NCBI GenBank assembly: GCA_023423215.1
Contig: JAFAFZ010000302.1
Span: 1-5,718 of the forward strand
Direction: 5' to 3'
Length of the DNA stretch: 5,718 bases
DNA from: Actinomycetes bacterium
GTDB taxonomy: Bacteria > Actinomycetota > Acidimicrobiia > Acidimicrobiales > Microtrichaceae
Shown: one piece after another, positions 1 to 4,993 of the stretch
How the letters are laid out: the number at the start of each line of letters is the position of its first letter
Position numbering within the stretch: the first letter of the stretch is position 1
The notes under the pieces: model-generated
What the model was told of the DNA's origin: nothing
Seen by the model: only the letters and a program-made list of their open reading frames with translations
Database searches by the model: none
Translations under genes and position numbers: made by a program

Positions 1-375
1 ATCCTGGCGATGCACCAGTGCAAGTTCATCCATCCGCCGGGCGGGGCGACGGCGCTGACCGCGGTGATGGGCGGCCAGGCCGTGACTTCGCTGGGCTACC
101 GGTTCGTGCTGGTCCCGGTCGCGCTGAACGCGGTCGTGATGGTCGCGCTGGCGGTCGCCATCAACGCGCTGTTCGCCTGGCGTCGGTACCCCGCCCGGCG
201 CACCGGACCCGCCGTGCTCGAGCCGGTCGACCCCACCGTCGAGATGGCGGAGGACCGCTCCCACGCGGCCGTGCTCGCGGCGCTGCGCGAGATCGACTCC
301 TTCGTCGACGTGACCGAGGAGGACCTGCTGCGGCTGCACCGCATCATCACGCGGCTCGAGATCGACGGGACCTGA
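1..375 (+). CDS. HPP family integral membrane protein (3' part only)
   Basis: This is the C-terminal 124 residues of a membrane protein whose start lies before the window; the frame is open from base 1 and ends at TGA 373-375. The family's name-giving motif is visible as HPPGGATAL at residues 11-19 of the fragment. A long hydrophobic stretch follows (about residues 31-56), closed by a basic WRRYPARR boundary that suggests a cytoplasmic tail. The last ~60 residues are soluble and acidic, with a short predicted helix pair ending in SFVDVTEEDLLRLHRI. HPP proteins usually have four membrane segments; plant plastid members have been linked to nitrite transport, but the role of bacterial members is mostly unassigned. 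Family membership is secure from the motif, while the substrate is unknown. It converges on the DUF1295 gene, so the two are separate transcription units. Confidence 0.85.
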   Translation: MLAMHQCKFIHPPGGATALTAVMGGQAVTSLGYRFVLVPVALNAVVMVALAVAINALFAWRRYPARRTGPAVLEPVDPTVEMAEDRSHAAVLAALREIDSFVDVTEEDLLRLHRIITRLEIDGT

Positions 376-390
376 GGCGACGGGGCCGGC

Positions 391-416
391 GGCCGTGTGG
401 GTCGACCCGACCGGCC
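391..416. terminator. Hairpin-forming convergent spacer, possible bidirectional terminator
   Basis: The 42-nt gap between the converging HPP and DUF1295 genes contains nested complementarity. The outer arms GGCCG (391-395) and CGGCC (412-416) pair around an inner perfect palindrome GGGTCGACCC (399-408). There is no T-tract on either side, so it is not a textbook intrinsic terminator. Placement between two stop codons is the main reason for proposing a terminator. High-GC sequence produces such stems by chance, hence modest confidence. Confidence 0.35.
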
Positions 417-417
417 G

Positions 418-1308
418 TCAGCGCCGCCGGACCGGCAGCGGGACGAGCGCCGAGGTCCGGTCCGCGTACTCGGCGAAGGCCGGTCGACGCTCGCGGCTGC
501 GGCCGTCGAGCAGCGGGATCGACGCGCCGAGGAACATCGCGACCATGGCGATCGGACCGACGATCGTCCACCACCAGCTCGGATCTGCCGAGAGGCCGAA
601 CAGCCACAGCGACCACCAGAAGAGGATCTCGCCGAAGTAGTTCGGGTGGCGCGAGTAGCGCCACAGACCGGTCTCCATGATCTGGCCGGGCTGCTTGGTC
701 CGGGCGAAGCGACGCATCTGCTCATCGGCCACGAGCGCGAGGCCCACGGCGACCAGCCCGACCGCCAGCGCCAGCCAGTCGAGCGGTCCGACCGCGTCGC
801 CTCCCTCGTGCAGCGCCGGCACGAGCGAGAGCGAACCGAGCAGCACGATCGTCGCCGGGCCGAGGTGCACAGCGGCGAGCGACATCAGCGGCTTCGGGCC
901 CTTCGTGTACAGGTCGAGGTAGCGCCAGTCCTCGTGGTCCAGACCGGGCCAGTCCCGCGCCCAGTTCGACGTCAACCGCACCGCCCACGCCCAGACCACG
1001 ACCATCACCAGGACGAGGCGCAGCTCCGGCAGCCCGTCCGGCGCGGTGGCCGCCAACCACACCGCGGCGAGCGGCGGCAGCACGCTCCACCATGCGTCGA
1101 ACATCGACCCGTTGTCGACCGCGAGCGACCAGACGTAGATGACCAGCGCCGAGGACAGGTAGCCGCCGGCGAGGGCCCACACCGGACGGTCTGCGCCGAT
1201 CGCGTCGGCGACGAGCCAAGCCACTCCTGCGGCGGTGAGGTACGCGACGGTCACCAGTGCGAGCGAGCCGCCCTTGCCGAGCCGTGCTCCGAGGTTCCGT
1301 CCGCTCAT
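418..1308 (-). CDS. DUF1295 / steroid 5-alpha-reductase-fold membrane protein
   Basis: This 296-residue polytopic membrane protein belongs to the DUF1295 family (COG3752, steroid 5-alpha reductase family). The diagnostic C-terminal signature GLWRYSRHPNYFGE is at residues 214-227, shortly after a hydrophobic segment at about 176-194. Other hydrophobic segments lie near 15-34, 44-63, 73-88, 96-112, 144-164, 228-239 and 246-262. A conserved-looking WARDWPGLDHEDWRY block at 116-130 fits the family. Characterised relatives of this fold (5-alpha reductases, isoprenylcysteine methyltransferases) act on lipidic substrates with NADPH or SAM; the reaction of this one is not known. The ATG at 1308 is chosen because hydrophobic family-like sequence begins soon after it. 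The longer frame back to 1449 adds 47 Arg-rich, low-complexity residues and would run across the promoter region. It diverges from the MarR gene, which is a candidate regulator. Confidence 0.88.
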   Translation of the reverse strand: MSGRNLGARLGKGGSLALVTVAYLTAAGVAWLVADAIGADRPVWALAGGYLSSALVIYVWSLAVDNGSMFDAWWSVLPPLAAVWLAATAPDGLPELRLVLVMVVVWAWAVRLTSNWARDWPGLDHEDWRYLDLYTKGPKPLMSLAAVHLGPATIVLLGSLSLVPALHEGGDAVGPLDWLALAVGLVAVGLALVADEQMRRFARTKQPGQIMETGLWRYSRHPNYFGEILFWWSLWLFGLSADPSWWWTIVGPIAMVAMFLGASIPLLDGRSRERRPAFAEYADRTSALVPLPVRRR

Positions 1309-1316
1309 GTCGGGCG

Positions 1317-1322
1317 AACCTA
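1317..1322 (-). promoter_or_regulatory. Candidate -10 box for a leaderless DUF1295 transcript
   Basis: Read on the minus strand, TAGGTT (1322 to 1317) fits the actinobacterial TANNNT -10 consensus. It is separated from the ATG at 1308 by 8 nt (CGCCCGAC), the spacing expected when transcription starts at or one base before the start codon. No good Shine-Dalgarno sequence sits between box and ATG, which agrees with a leaderless mRNA. No convincing -35 is visible 16-18 nt upstream. Confidence 0.35.
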
Positions 1323-1377
1323 CTCTTCGTCCGCGGGCCGCCACGGGACCGCGCCGGGCGTGACGAGACGCACATCT

Positions 1378-1406
1378 CTTCGGAGCGAAGCTTCTTCGAA
1401 GCGAGG
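1378..1406. repeat. Ladder of four alternating CTTCG/CGAAG half-sites, 8-bp period
   Basis: CTTCG at 1378-1382, CGAAG at 1386-1390, CTTCG at 1394-1398 and CGAGG (one mismatch to CGAAG) at 1402-1406 alternate in orientation with starts exactly 8 bp apart. The same stretch can be read as a 13-bp direct repeat, CTTCGGAGCGAAG and CTTCGAAGCGAGG, repeated after 16 bp with 11 of 13 matches. It lies in the divergent spacer between DUF1295 and MarR, directly before a TACCCT box. Such spacing suits a dimeric regulator binding two tandem sites. The assignment as an operator is inference. Confidence 0.5.
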
Positions 1407-1412
1407 TACCCT
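1407..1412 (+). promoter_or_regulatory. Candidate -10 box for the MarR gene
   Basis: TACCCT fits TANNNT and would place transcription initiation near 1419, giving a leader of about 70 nt. No recognisable -35 lies 16-18 nt upstream; that position is instead occupied by the half-site ladder. The call rests on a degenerate hexamer and position alone. Confidence 0.25.
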
Positions 1413-1417
1413 CGGGA

Positions 1418-1436
1418 GGTCGATGAGGGATCGACC
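1418..1436. promoter_or_regulatory. 19-bp perfect inverted repeat, candidate operator of the MarR gene
   Basis: GGTCGAT (1418-1424) and ATCGACC (1430-1436) are exact reverse complements separated by GAGGG. The arm length, the overall size and the centre-to-centre geometry fit a winged-helix dimer site of the MarR type. The position is 55 bp before the MarR start codon and overlaps the transcription start predicted from the TACCCT box, which would allow autorepression. In RNA it could also form a 7-bp stem with a 5-nt loop. Binding by the adjacent regulator is inferred, not shown. Confidence 0.5.
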
Positions 1437-1479
1437 ACCGGAGCGCCACGGTCAGGAGCGCTCGCTCGGGCGCACGGCG

Positions 1480-1488
1480 AGGAGAGGG
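1480..1488 (+). promoter_or_regulatory. Ribosome binding site that fixes the MarR GTG start
   Basis: AGGAGAGGG ends just before the GTG at 1491, with the AGGAG core 6 nt from the start codon. It is the only good site in this frame and decides the start against several upstream in-frame codons. Confidence 0.75.
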
Positions 1489-1490
1489 AC

Positions 1491-2000
1491 GTGGACGTCG
1501 AGGACGAGGTCGAGTCGATCATCGAGACGTGGAAGGTCGAGCGACCCGACGTGTCGATGGACAGCCTGCGGGTGTCGCTGCCGCTGCGGCGCGCGCTGCA
1601 GAGCGCCGAGGCGCGGCGGGCGAAGCTGCTCGCCCGCCACGGCGTCACCGCGGCGACGCTCGACCTGCTCGTCGCCCTGCGGCGCGCCGGCGCGCCCTAC
1701 GTGCGCACGCCGTCGGAGCTGGCACGCCTGCTGGTGCTGTCCTCGGGCGGGGTGTCCCAACGGCTGGAGCGCCTGGAGGAGGCAGGGCTGCTCGAGCGTC
1801 GGGTCAACACCGACGACCGCCGCGTGGTCTACGTGCAGCTCACCGAGTTGGGGCTGCGCACGCTGGACGACCTCATCGGCGACTACATGGAGCACGAGGA
1901 CGCGATGCTCAGCGGCCTCTCCGAGCGCCAGCGCGAGCAGCTGACGAAGCTGCTCGTGCGCCTCGAGGAGTCGATCGACGCCACCCCGCTCGACGGCTGA
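1491..2000 (+). CDS. MarR family winged-helix transcriptional regulator
   Basis: The 169-residue product has the length and layout of MarR proteins. It has N-terminal dimerisation helices (about residues 1-45, including the WKVERPD segment at 14-20), a helix-turn-helix at 73-97 (TPSELARLLVLSSGGVSQRLERLEE), a wing at 100-118 carrying the typical DDRR turn (108-111), then C-terminal dimerisation helices. MarR proteins bind short palindromes as dimers, usually repress a neighbouring divergent gene and themselves, and release DNA when a small, often phenolic or lipophilic, ligand or an oxidant is sensed. The GTG start follows a strong AGGAGAGGG site; the frame continues upstream to 1257 but there it is antisense to DUF1295 and not protein-like. 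Divergence from DUF1295 makes that gene the first target to consider. The stop is only 21 bp from that of the converging amidohydrolase. Confidence 0.92.
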   Translation: MDVEDEVESIIETWKVERPDVSMDSLRVSLPLRRALQSAEARRAKLLARHGVTAATLDLLVALRRAGAPYVRTPSELARLLVLSSGGVSQRLERLEEAGLLERRVNTDDRRVVYVQLTELGLRTLDDLIGDYMEHEDAMLSGLSERQREQLTKLLVRLEESIDATPLDG

Positions 2001-2021
2001 CGGACCGCCGAGGGGGAGATC

Positions 2022-3281
2022 TCAGAACGACTCGGGGTCCCGGACCACCGAGTCCGGCACCGGGTGGCGGAACAGCTTCGAGGCGTTCTCCCAGGTGAAG
2101 AGCCGGGCCTCGTCCGCGGGGAACCGCCCGACCTGGCTCTCGAGCACCGCCTGGGTGTCGGGCCAGCTCGAGTCCAGGTGCGGGTAGTCGGCCTCCATCA
2201 GGATGTGGTCGATCCCGATGCGGTGGCGCAGCTCGAACACCGAGGGGTCGTCCAGCGCGCAGTGCCAGAAGTTCCGCTGGAACACCTCGGACGGCGTGGG
2301 CTCGATGCCCTTCCAGGTGCCGTACATGTCCTGGTACGACAGCACGTGGTCCAGGCGGTCCAGCAGGCCCGGCACCCATCCCAGGCCGCCCTCGGACATC
2401 ACGATCTTGATGCCGGGGAACCGCACCGGGATCATCGAGTAGAGCCAGTCGACGGCCGAGAACATCGCGAACCCGAAGGCCAGCACGCCGATCGCGTCGG
2501 CGGGGGCGTCGGGCGCCGTGGCCGGCAGGCTCGACGCCGAGCCGATGTGCAGGCAGATCACGGTCCCGGTCTCCTCGCACGCCGCCATGATCGGGTCCCA
2601 GTGCCCGGTGTGCAGCGACGGCATGCCGAGCTTCTCGGGCGCCTCCGGGAAGGTCACCGCCTTGAAGCCCGCCGCCGCGTTGGCGCGGATCTCGGCGGCG
2701 CCGACCTCGGGATCGAGCAGGTACGGGATCTGGCACGGGATGATGCGGTCCGGGTACGCGTCGGCCCACGCCTCCTTGTGCCAGGCGTTGTTCGCCCGGA
2801 CGAGCGCCAGCGCCAGGTCCGCGTCGTCGGTCTCGCGCTGCAGGCGCTGACCGGCGAACCCGACGAGCGCGGAGGGGAAGTTCACCGATGCGTAGACGCC
2901 GTCGATGTCCATGTCCCGGATGCGGGCGTCGATGTCCCACGAGCCGCGGCGCATCTCGTCGAACCGGGTCGGCTCGAAGCTCGCCTCCATGATCGGGCGG
3001 CCGACGACGGCGTTGAACCCGATGTTCGGGTACTGCTTGCCCTCGAAGGTCCAGTGCTGGGTGCCGTCCGCGTCCTCGACCACCCGCGGTGCGCGGTCCT
3101 GGTACTTCGCCGGCAGGCGGCCCTCGAACAGGTCGGGCGGCTCGACGATGTGGTCGTCGACCGAGATGAAGGTGTACTTGCGGGGCCGCCGCTCCGGCTC
3201 GGGCAGGAAGGTCACCGTGTCCGAGCGGGCGCGACCCCCCACGGTGAAGCCGTCATCGACGAGGTCGTCCGGGTTGATCAT
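2022..3281 (-). CDS. Amidohydrolase family protein (COG2159, Amidohydro_2 TIM barrel)
   Basis: This 419-residue protein is a metal-dependent TIM-barrel enzyme of the Amidohydro_2 family (PF04909), which includes both hydrolases and non-oxidative decarboxylases such as ACMSD and gamma-resorcylate decarboxylase. After a ~35-residue N-terminal extension comes FISVDDHIVEPPDLFEGRLP (38-57), where D42-x-H44 occupies the strand-1 metal site. Further likely ligands are H245 (ICLHIGS) and D365 (LMEADYPHLDSSWPD, 361-375). SEGGLGWVPGLLDRLDH (296-312) is the conserved block after strand 6; it has E297 where decarboxylases carry the catalytic His. The ATG at 3281 is supported by a GAAAGGA site 6 nt upstream. 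It lies 115 nt downstream of the LivG gene on the same strand and may be cotranscribed. No signal peptide is visible, so it is probably cytoplasmic. The family is secure; the reaction and substrate are not predictable. Confidence 0.9.
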   Translation of the reverse strand: MINPDDLVDDGFTVGGRARSDTVTFLPEPERRPRKYTFISVDDHIVEPPDLFEGRLPAKYQDRAPRVVEDADGTQHWTFEGKQYPNIGFNAVVGRPIMEASFEPTRFDEMRRGSWDIDARIRDMDIDGVYASVNFPSALVGFAGQRLQRETDDADLALALVRANNAWHKEAWADAYPDRIIPCQIPYLLDPEVGAAEIRANAAAGFKAVTFPEAPEKLGMPSLHTGHWDPIMAACEETGTVICLHIGSASSLPATAPDAPADAIGVLAFGFAMFSAVDWLYSMIPVRFPGIKIVMSEGGLGWVPGLLDRLDHVLSYQDMYGTWKGIEPTPSEVFQRNFWHCALDDPSVFELRHRIGIDHILMEADYPHLDSSWPDTQAVLESQVGRFPADEARLFTWENASKLFRHPVPDSVVRDPESF

Positions 3282-3287
3282 TCCGCA

Positions 3288-3294
3288 TCCTTTC
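3288..3294 (-). promoter_or_regulatory. Ribosome binding site of the amidohydrolase gene
   Basis: On the minus strand GAAAGGA is followed by 6 nt and the ATG at 3281. It settles the start in a frame that otherwise stays open, antisense-like, for another 164 codons through the LivG gene. Confidence 0.65.
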
Positions 3295-3308
3295 GGGTGG
3301 GCCCGGAC

Positions 3309-3323
3309 GCCCTCGTCGAGGGC
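3309..3323. repeat. 15-bp palindrome upstream of the amidohydrolase gene
   Basis: GCCCTCG (3309-3315) and CGAGGGC (3317-3323) are perfect inverted arms around one central base, ending 27 bp before the amidohydrolase start. In RNA it would fold as GCCCT/AGGGC with a 5-nt loop; in DNA it has the size of a small dimeric operator. The surrounding gap (3282-3396) also has an AT-richer patch at 3335-3358 containing GTTCTGAAC (3345-3353). That patch could hold a promoter, but no clear -10/-35 pair is visible. Confidence 0.4.
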
Positions 3324-3367
3324 CGTGCGAACCGCAACATCTTCGTTCTGAACTTCTGGAGGGCCGG

Positions 3368-3384
3368 CCGGCTGCCGTCGCCGG
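3368..3384 (-). terminator. Weak hairpin after the LivG gene
   Basis: CCGGC (3368-3372) and GCCGG (3380-3384) can pair around a 7-nt loop, starting 12 nt after the LivG stop. No U-tract follows on the minus strand. It could attenuate transcription into the amidohydrolase gene or be a chance stem in GC-rich DNA. Confidence 0.2.
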
Positions 3385-3396
3385 TCGTGGGTCGTC

Positions 3397-4197
3397 TCAG
3401 CCCAGGTAGGCCGCGCTGACGCGTTCGTCCGAGCGGATCTCCTCGGGGGTGCCCTCGGCGAGCACCCGTCCGAGGTCCAGCACGACGATGCGCTGGCAGT
3501 GCTCGAACATGAAGCCGACGTCGTGCTCGACGAGCGCGATCGCGCAGCCCTCGACGCGGAGCTGCTCGACGATGGCGCCGAGCTCGGCGGTCTGGCGCTC
3601 CTCGAGCCCGGACGTGGGCTCGTCCAGGAGCAGCACGCGGGGGCGGGCGACGATCGCGCGGGCCAGCTCGACCATGCGCGCCCGACCGATGTCCAGGTTG
3701 CCCGCCGGCTCGCCGGCCACGTCCCGCAGGCCGCACAGGTCCAGGACCTCGTCGGCCCGCGCCCTGCGCTCACGTTCGGCCCGGGTGCGCCACGGGACCT
3801 TCAGCAGGTCGCCGACCAGCCCCGCGCCGTGCTCGGACTCGAGCGCGACGAGCAGGTTGTCCTCGACCGTGAGCCAGCCGAAGGTCTGCTGGCGTTGGAA
3901 GGTGCGACGCAGGCCCATCCGGGAGCGGTGCACCGACGACCGGGACGTCACCTCGGCGCCCTCGAGGTGCAGGGTCCCGGAGCTGCCCCGCCGCACGCCC
4001 GACAGCACGTCGAACAGCGTGGACTTGCCCGCACCGTTCGGGCCCATGACGCCGCAGATCTCGGACCGGCGCAGCTCGATCGTGACGTCGTCGAGCGCCC
4101 GCACGCCGCCGTAGCGCACCGAGACGCCCTCGGCGCGCAGGACGACCTGGCCCGCAGGCGGCGGGCTCGGCTCGACGGCGGCGGACGTGGCGGTCAC
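3397..4197 (-). CDS. livG: LivG-type ABC transporter ATP-binding protein
   Basis: This 266-residue ATPase resembles LivG, one of the two nucleotide-binding subunits of branched-chain amino acid / HAAT-type importers, acting on the cytoplasmic face of the membrane. Visible motifs in order are Walker A GPNGAGKST (52-60), Q-loop Q101 in RRTFQRQQTF, a divergent signature NLDIGRARMVELARA (167-181), Walker B VLLLDEPTSGL (188-198) and H-loop H225 in ALVEHDVGFMF. The extended insertion between the Q-loop and signature and the C-terminal AAYLG are LivG-like. A ~17-residue Ala/Pro-rich leader precedes the domain. The GTG start at 4197 shares GTGA with the SDR stop, so translation is probably coupled; the local Shine-Dalgarno is weak. 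The signature lacks the LSGGQ serine and the D-loop has Glu (SGLE). Substrate is unknown, and the symbol denotes subfamily rather than a leucine substrate. Confidence 0.9.
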   Translation of the reverse strand: MTATSAAVEPSPPPAGQVVLRAEGVSVRYGGVRALDDVTIELRRSEICGVMGPNGAGKSTLFDVLSGVRRGSSGTLHLEGAEVTSRSSVHRSRMGLRRTFQRQQTFGWLTVEDNLLVALESEHGAGLVGDLLKVPWRTRAERERRARADEVLDLCGLRDVAGEPAGNLDIGRARMVELARAIVARPRVLLLDEPTSGLEERQTAELGAIVEQLRVEGCAIALVEHDVGFMFEHCQRIVVLDLGRVLAEGTPEEIRSDERVSAAYLG

Positions 4198-4964
4198 GAC
4201 TCGTCGATCCCCGAGATCACGTCGCCGGCCAGCACGCCGCCGTCGACGACGAACTCGGAGCCGGTGCAGTACGAGCTGTCGTCCGAGGCGAGGAAGACCA
4301 CCATGGCGGCGACCTCCTCGGGCTGCCCGATGCGCGGGATCGGCTGCGACGCGAAGTACGCGTCCTTGTCGACCTCGTCGAACTCGGGCGACGAGATCAT
4401 CGCGGTGTCGATCGTGCCCGGGTGGACCGAGTTGACGCGGATGCCGTCGTGGCCGAGCTCGAGCGCGGCGCACTTCGTCATGCCGCGCACCGCCCACTTG
4501 CTCGCCGCGTAGGCCGACATGCCGACGAGGCCCATGAAGCCGGTGATCGACGAGGTGTTGATGATGCTCCCGCCGCCGTTGGCCCGCATGGCCGGGATGG
4601 CGGCGCGCATGCCGAGCAGGCACCCGAGCTGGTTGACCGAGATGACGGCCTGGTAGTCCTCGAGCGACTGCGACTCGATCGTGCCGATGCGCATGATCCC
4701 GGCGTTGTTGACCAGCACGCCGAGCGAGCCGTGCGTCGCCACCGTGTGCTCGACCGCCTGGATCCAGCTCTGCTCGTCGGTCACGTCCAGGTGCACGAAG
4801 GTCGCGGCGTCGCCGAGCTCGTCCGCGAGCGCACGGCCCTCGTCGTCGAGCACGTCGCCGATCGCCACCCGTGCGCCCTCGGCCACCAGGGCCCGCGCCT
4901 CGGCCGCCCCCTGGCCACGGGCCCCGCCCGACACCAGCGCCACCTTGTCGTCCAGTCGTCCCAT
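4194..4964 (-). CDS. Short-chain dehydrogenase/reductase, 3-alpha/20-beta-hydroxysteroid dehydrogenase-like
   Basis: This 256-residue classical SDR is an NAD(P)-dependent oxidoreductase interconverting a hydroxyl and a ketone. It shows the cofactor motif SGGARGQG (12-19, Ser replacing the usual Thr), D37 at the end of strand 2 (favouring NAD over NADP), LDVTD (59-63), NNAG (86-89), N111, catalytic S139, and YAASK with Y152 and K156, followed by NSVHPGTIDT and a C-terminal SSYCTGSEFVVDGGVLAG. From memory it matches the M. tuberculosis FabG3 (Rv2002) and Streptomyces 3-alpha/20-beta-hydroxysteroid dehydrogenase group closely throughout. That makes a steroid, fatty or alicyclic alcohol plausible, though SDR substrate cannot be read from sequence. 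The ATG at 4964 follows a perfect AGGAGGAG; the frame's earlier ATG at 4997 lies inside the LivF stop region and is not used. It sits between two Liv ATPase genes, 29 nt after LivF and overlapping LivG by 4 nt. Confidence 0.93.
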   Translation of the reverse strand: MGRLDDKVALVSGGARGQGAAEARALVAEGARVAIGDVLDDEGRALADELGDAATFVHLDVTDEQSWIQAVEHTVATHGSLGVLVNNAGIMRIGTIESQSLEDYQAVISVNQLGCLLGMRAAIPAMRANGGGSIINTSSITGFMGLVGMSAYAASKWAVRGMTKCAALELGHDGIRVNSVHPGTIDTAMISSPEFDEVDKDAYFASQPIPRIGQPEEVAAMVVFLASDDSSYCTGSEFVVDGGVLAGDVISGIDES

Positions 4965-4967
4965 CGT

Positions 4968-4975
4968 CTCCTCCT
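4968..4975 (-). promoter_or_regulatory. Strong ribosome binding site of the SDR gene
   Basis: AGGAGGAG on the minus strand places the AGGAGG core 5 nt before the ATG at 4964. It is the strongest such site in the window and sets the start 11 codons after the first ATG of the frame. Confidence 0.8.
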
Positions 4976-4990
4976 GATCGCCCGGCGATC
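4976..4990. repeat. 15-bp palindrome in the LivF-SDR gap, abutting the SDR ribosome binding site
   Basis: GATCGCC (4976-4982) and GGCGATC (4984-4990) are perfect inverted arms around one base. The element fills half of the 29-nt spacer, from just after the LivF stop to the first base of AGGAGGAG. In the mRNA it could form a 6-bp stem with a 3-nt loop. A processing or stability element, or an internal operator, are both possible. Confidence 0.45.
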
Positions 4991-4993
4991 GAC

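Noticed and set aside
1309..1449. Extension of DUF1295 to the ATG at 1449
   Set aside because: It adds 47 Arg-rich residues with no family similarity and crosses both dyad elements; a TAGGTT box sits just before the shorter start.
1456..1463. GAGCGCTC palindrome in the MarR leader
   Set aside because: It is an isolated 8-bp GC-rich palindrome, expected by chance at this base composition, with no partner repeat.
1257..1490. Upstream extension of the MarR gene by 78 codons
   Set aside because: It would overlap the DUF1295 start and the operator-like repeats and is not protein-like; the AGGAGAGGG site supports GTG 1491.
397..1944. Long plus-strand open frame of 515 codons antisense to the DUF1295 gene
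   Set aside because: The product is Arg/Gln/His-rich low-complexity sequence without domains, typical of antisense frames in high-GC DNA; DUF1295 on the other strand is clearly protein-like.
2008..2035. CCGAG...CTCGG complementarity at the MarR/amidohydrolase convergent junction
   Set aside because: The 5-bp arms are separated by 18 nt and overlap coding sequence, with no T-tract; too weak to call a terminator.
2064..3419. 451-codon plus-strand frame opposite the amidohydrolase
   Set aside because: It mirrors the real gene's codons (V, R, G, H, D-rich), has no recognisable domain and no ribosome binding site; GC-rich third positions suppress stop codons on the opposite strand.
3282..3773. 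Possible N-terminal extension or fusion of the amidohydrolase into the LivG region
   Set aside because: The upstream part is an off-frame reading of the LivG gene, and a good ribosome binding site at 3288-3294 sets the start at 3281.
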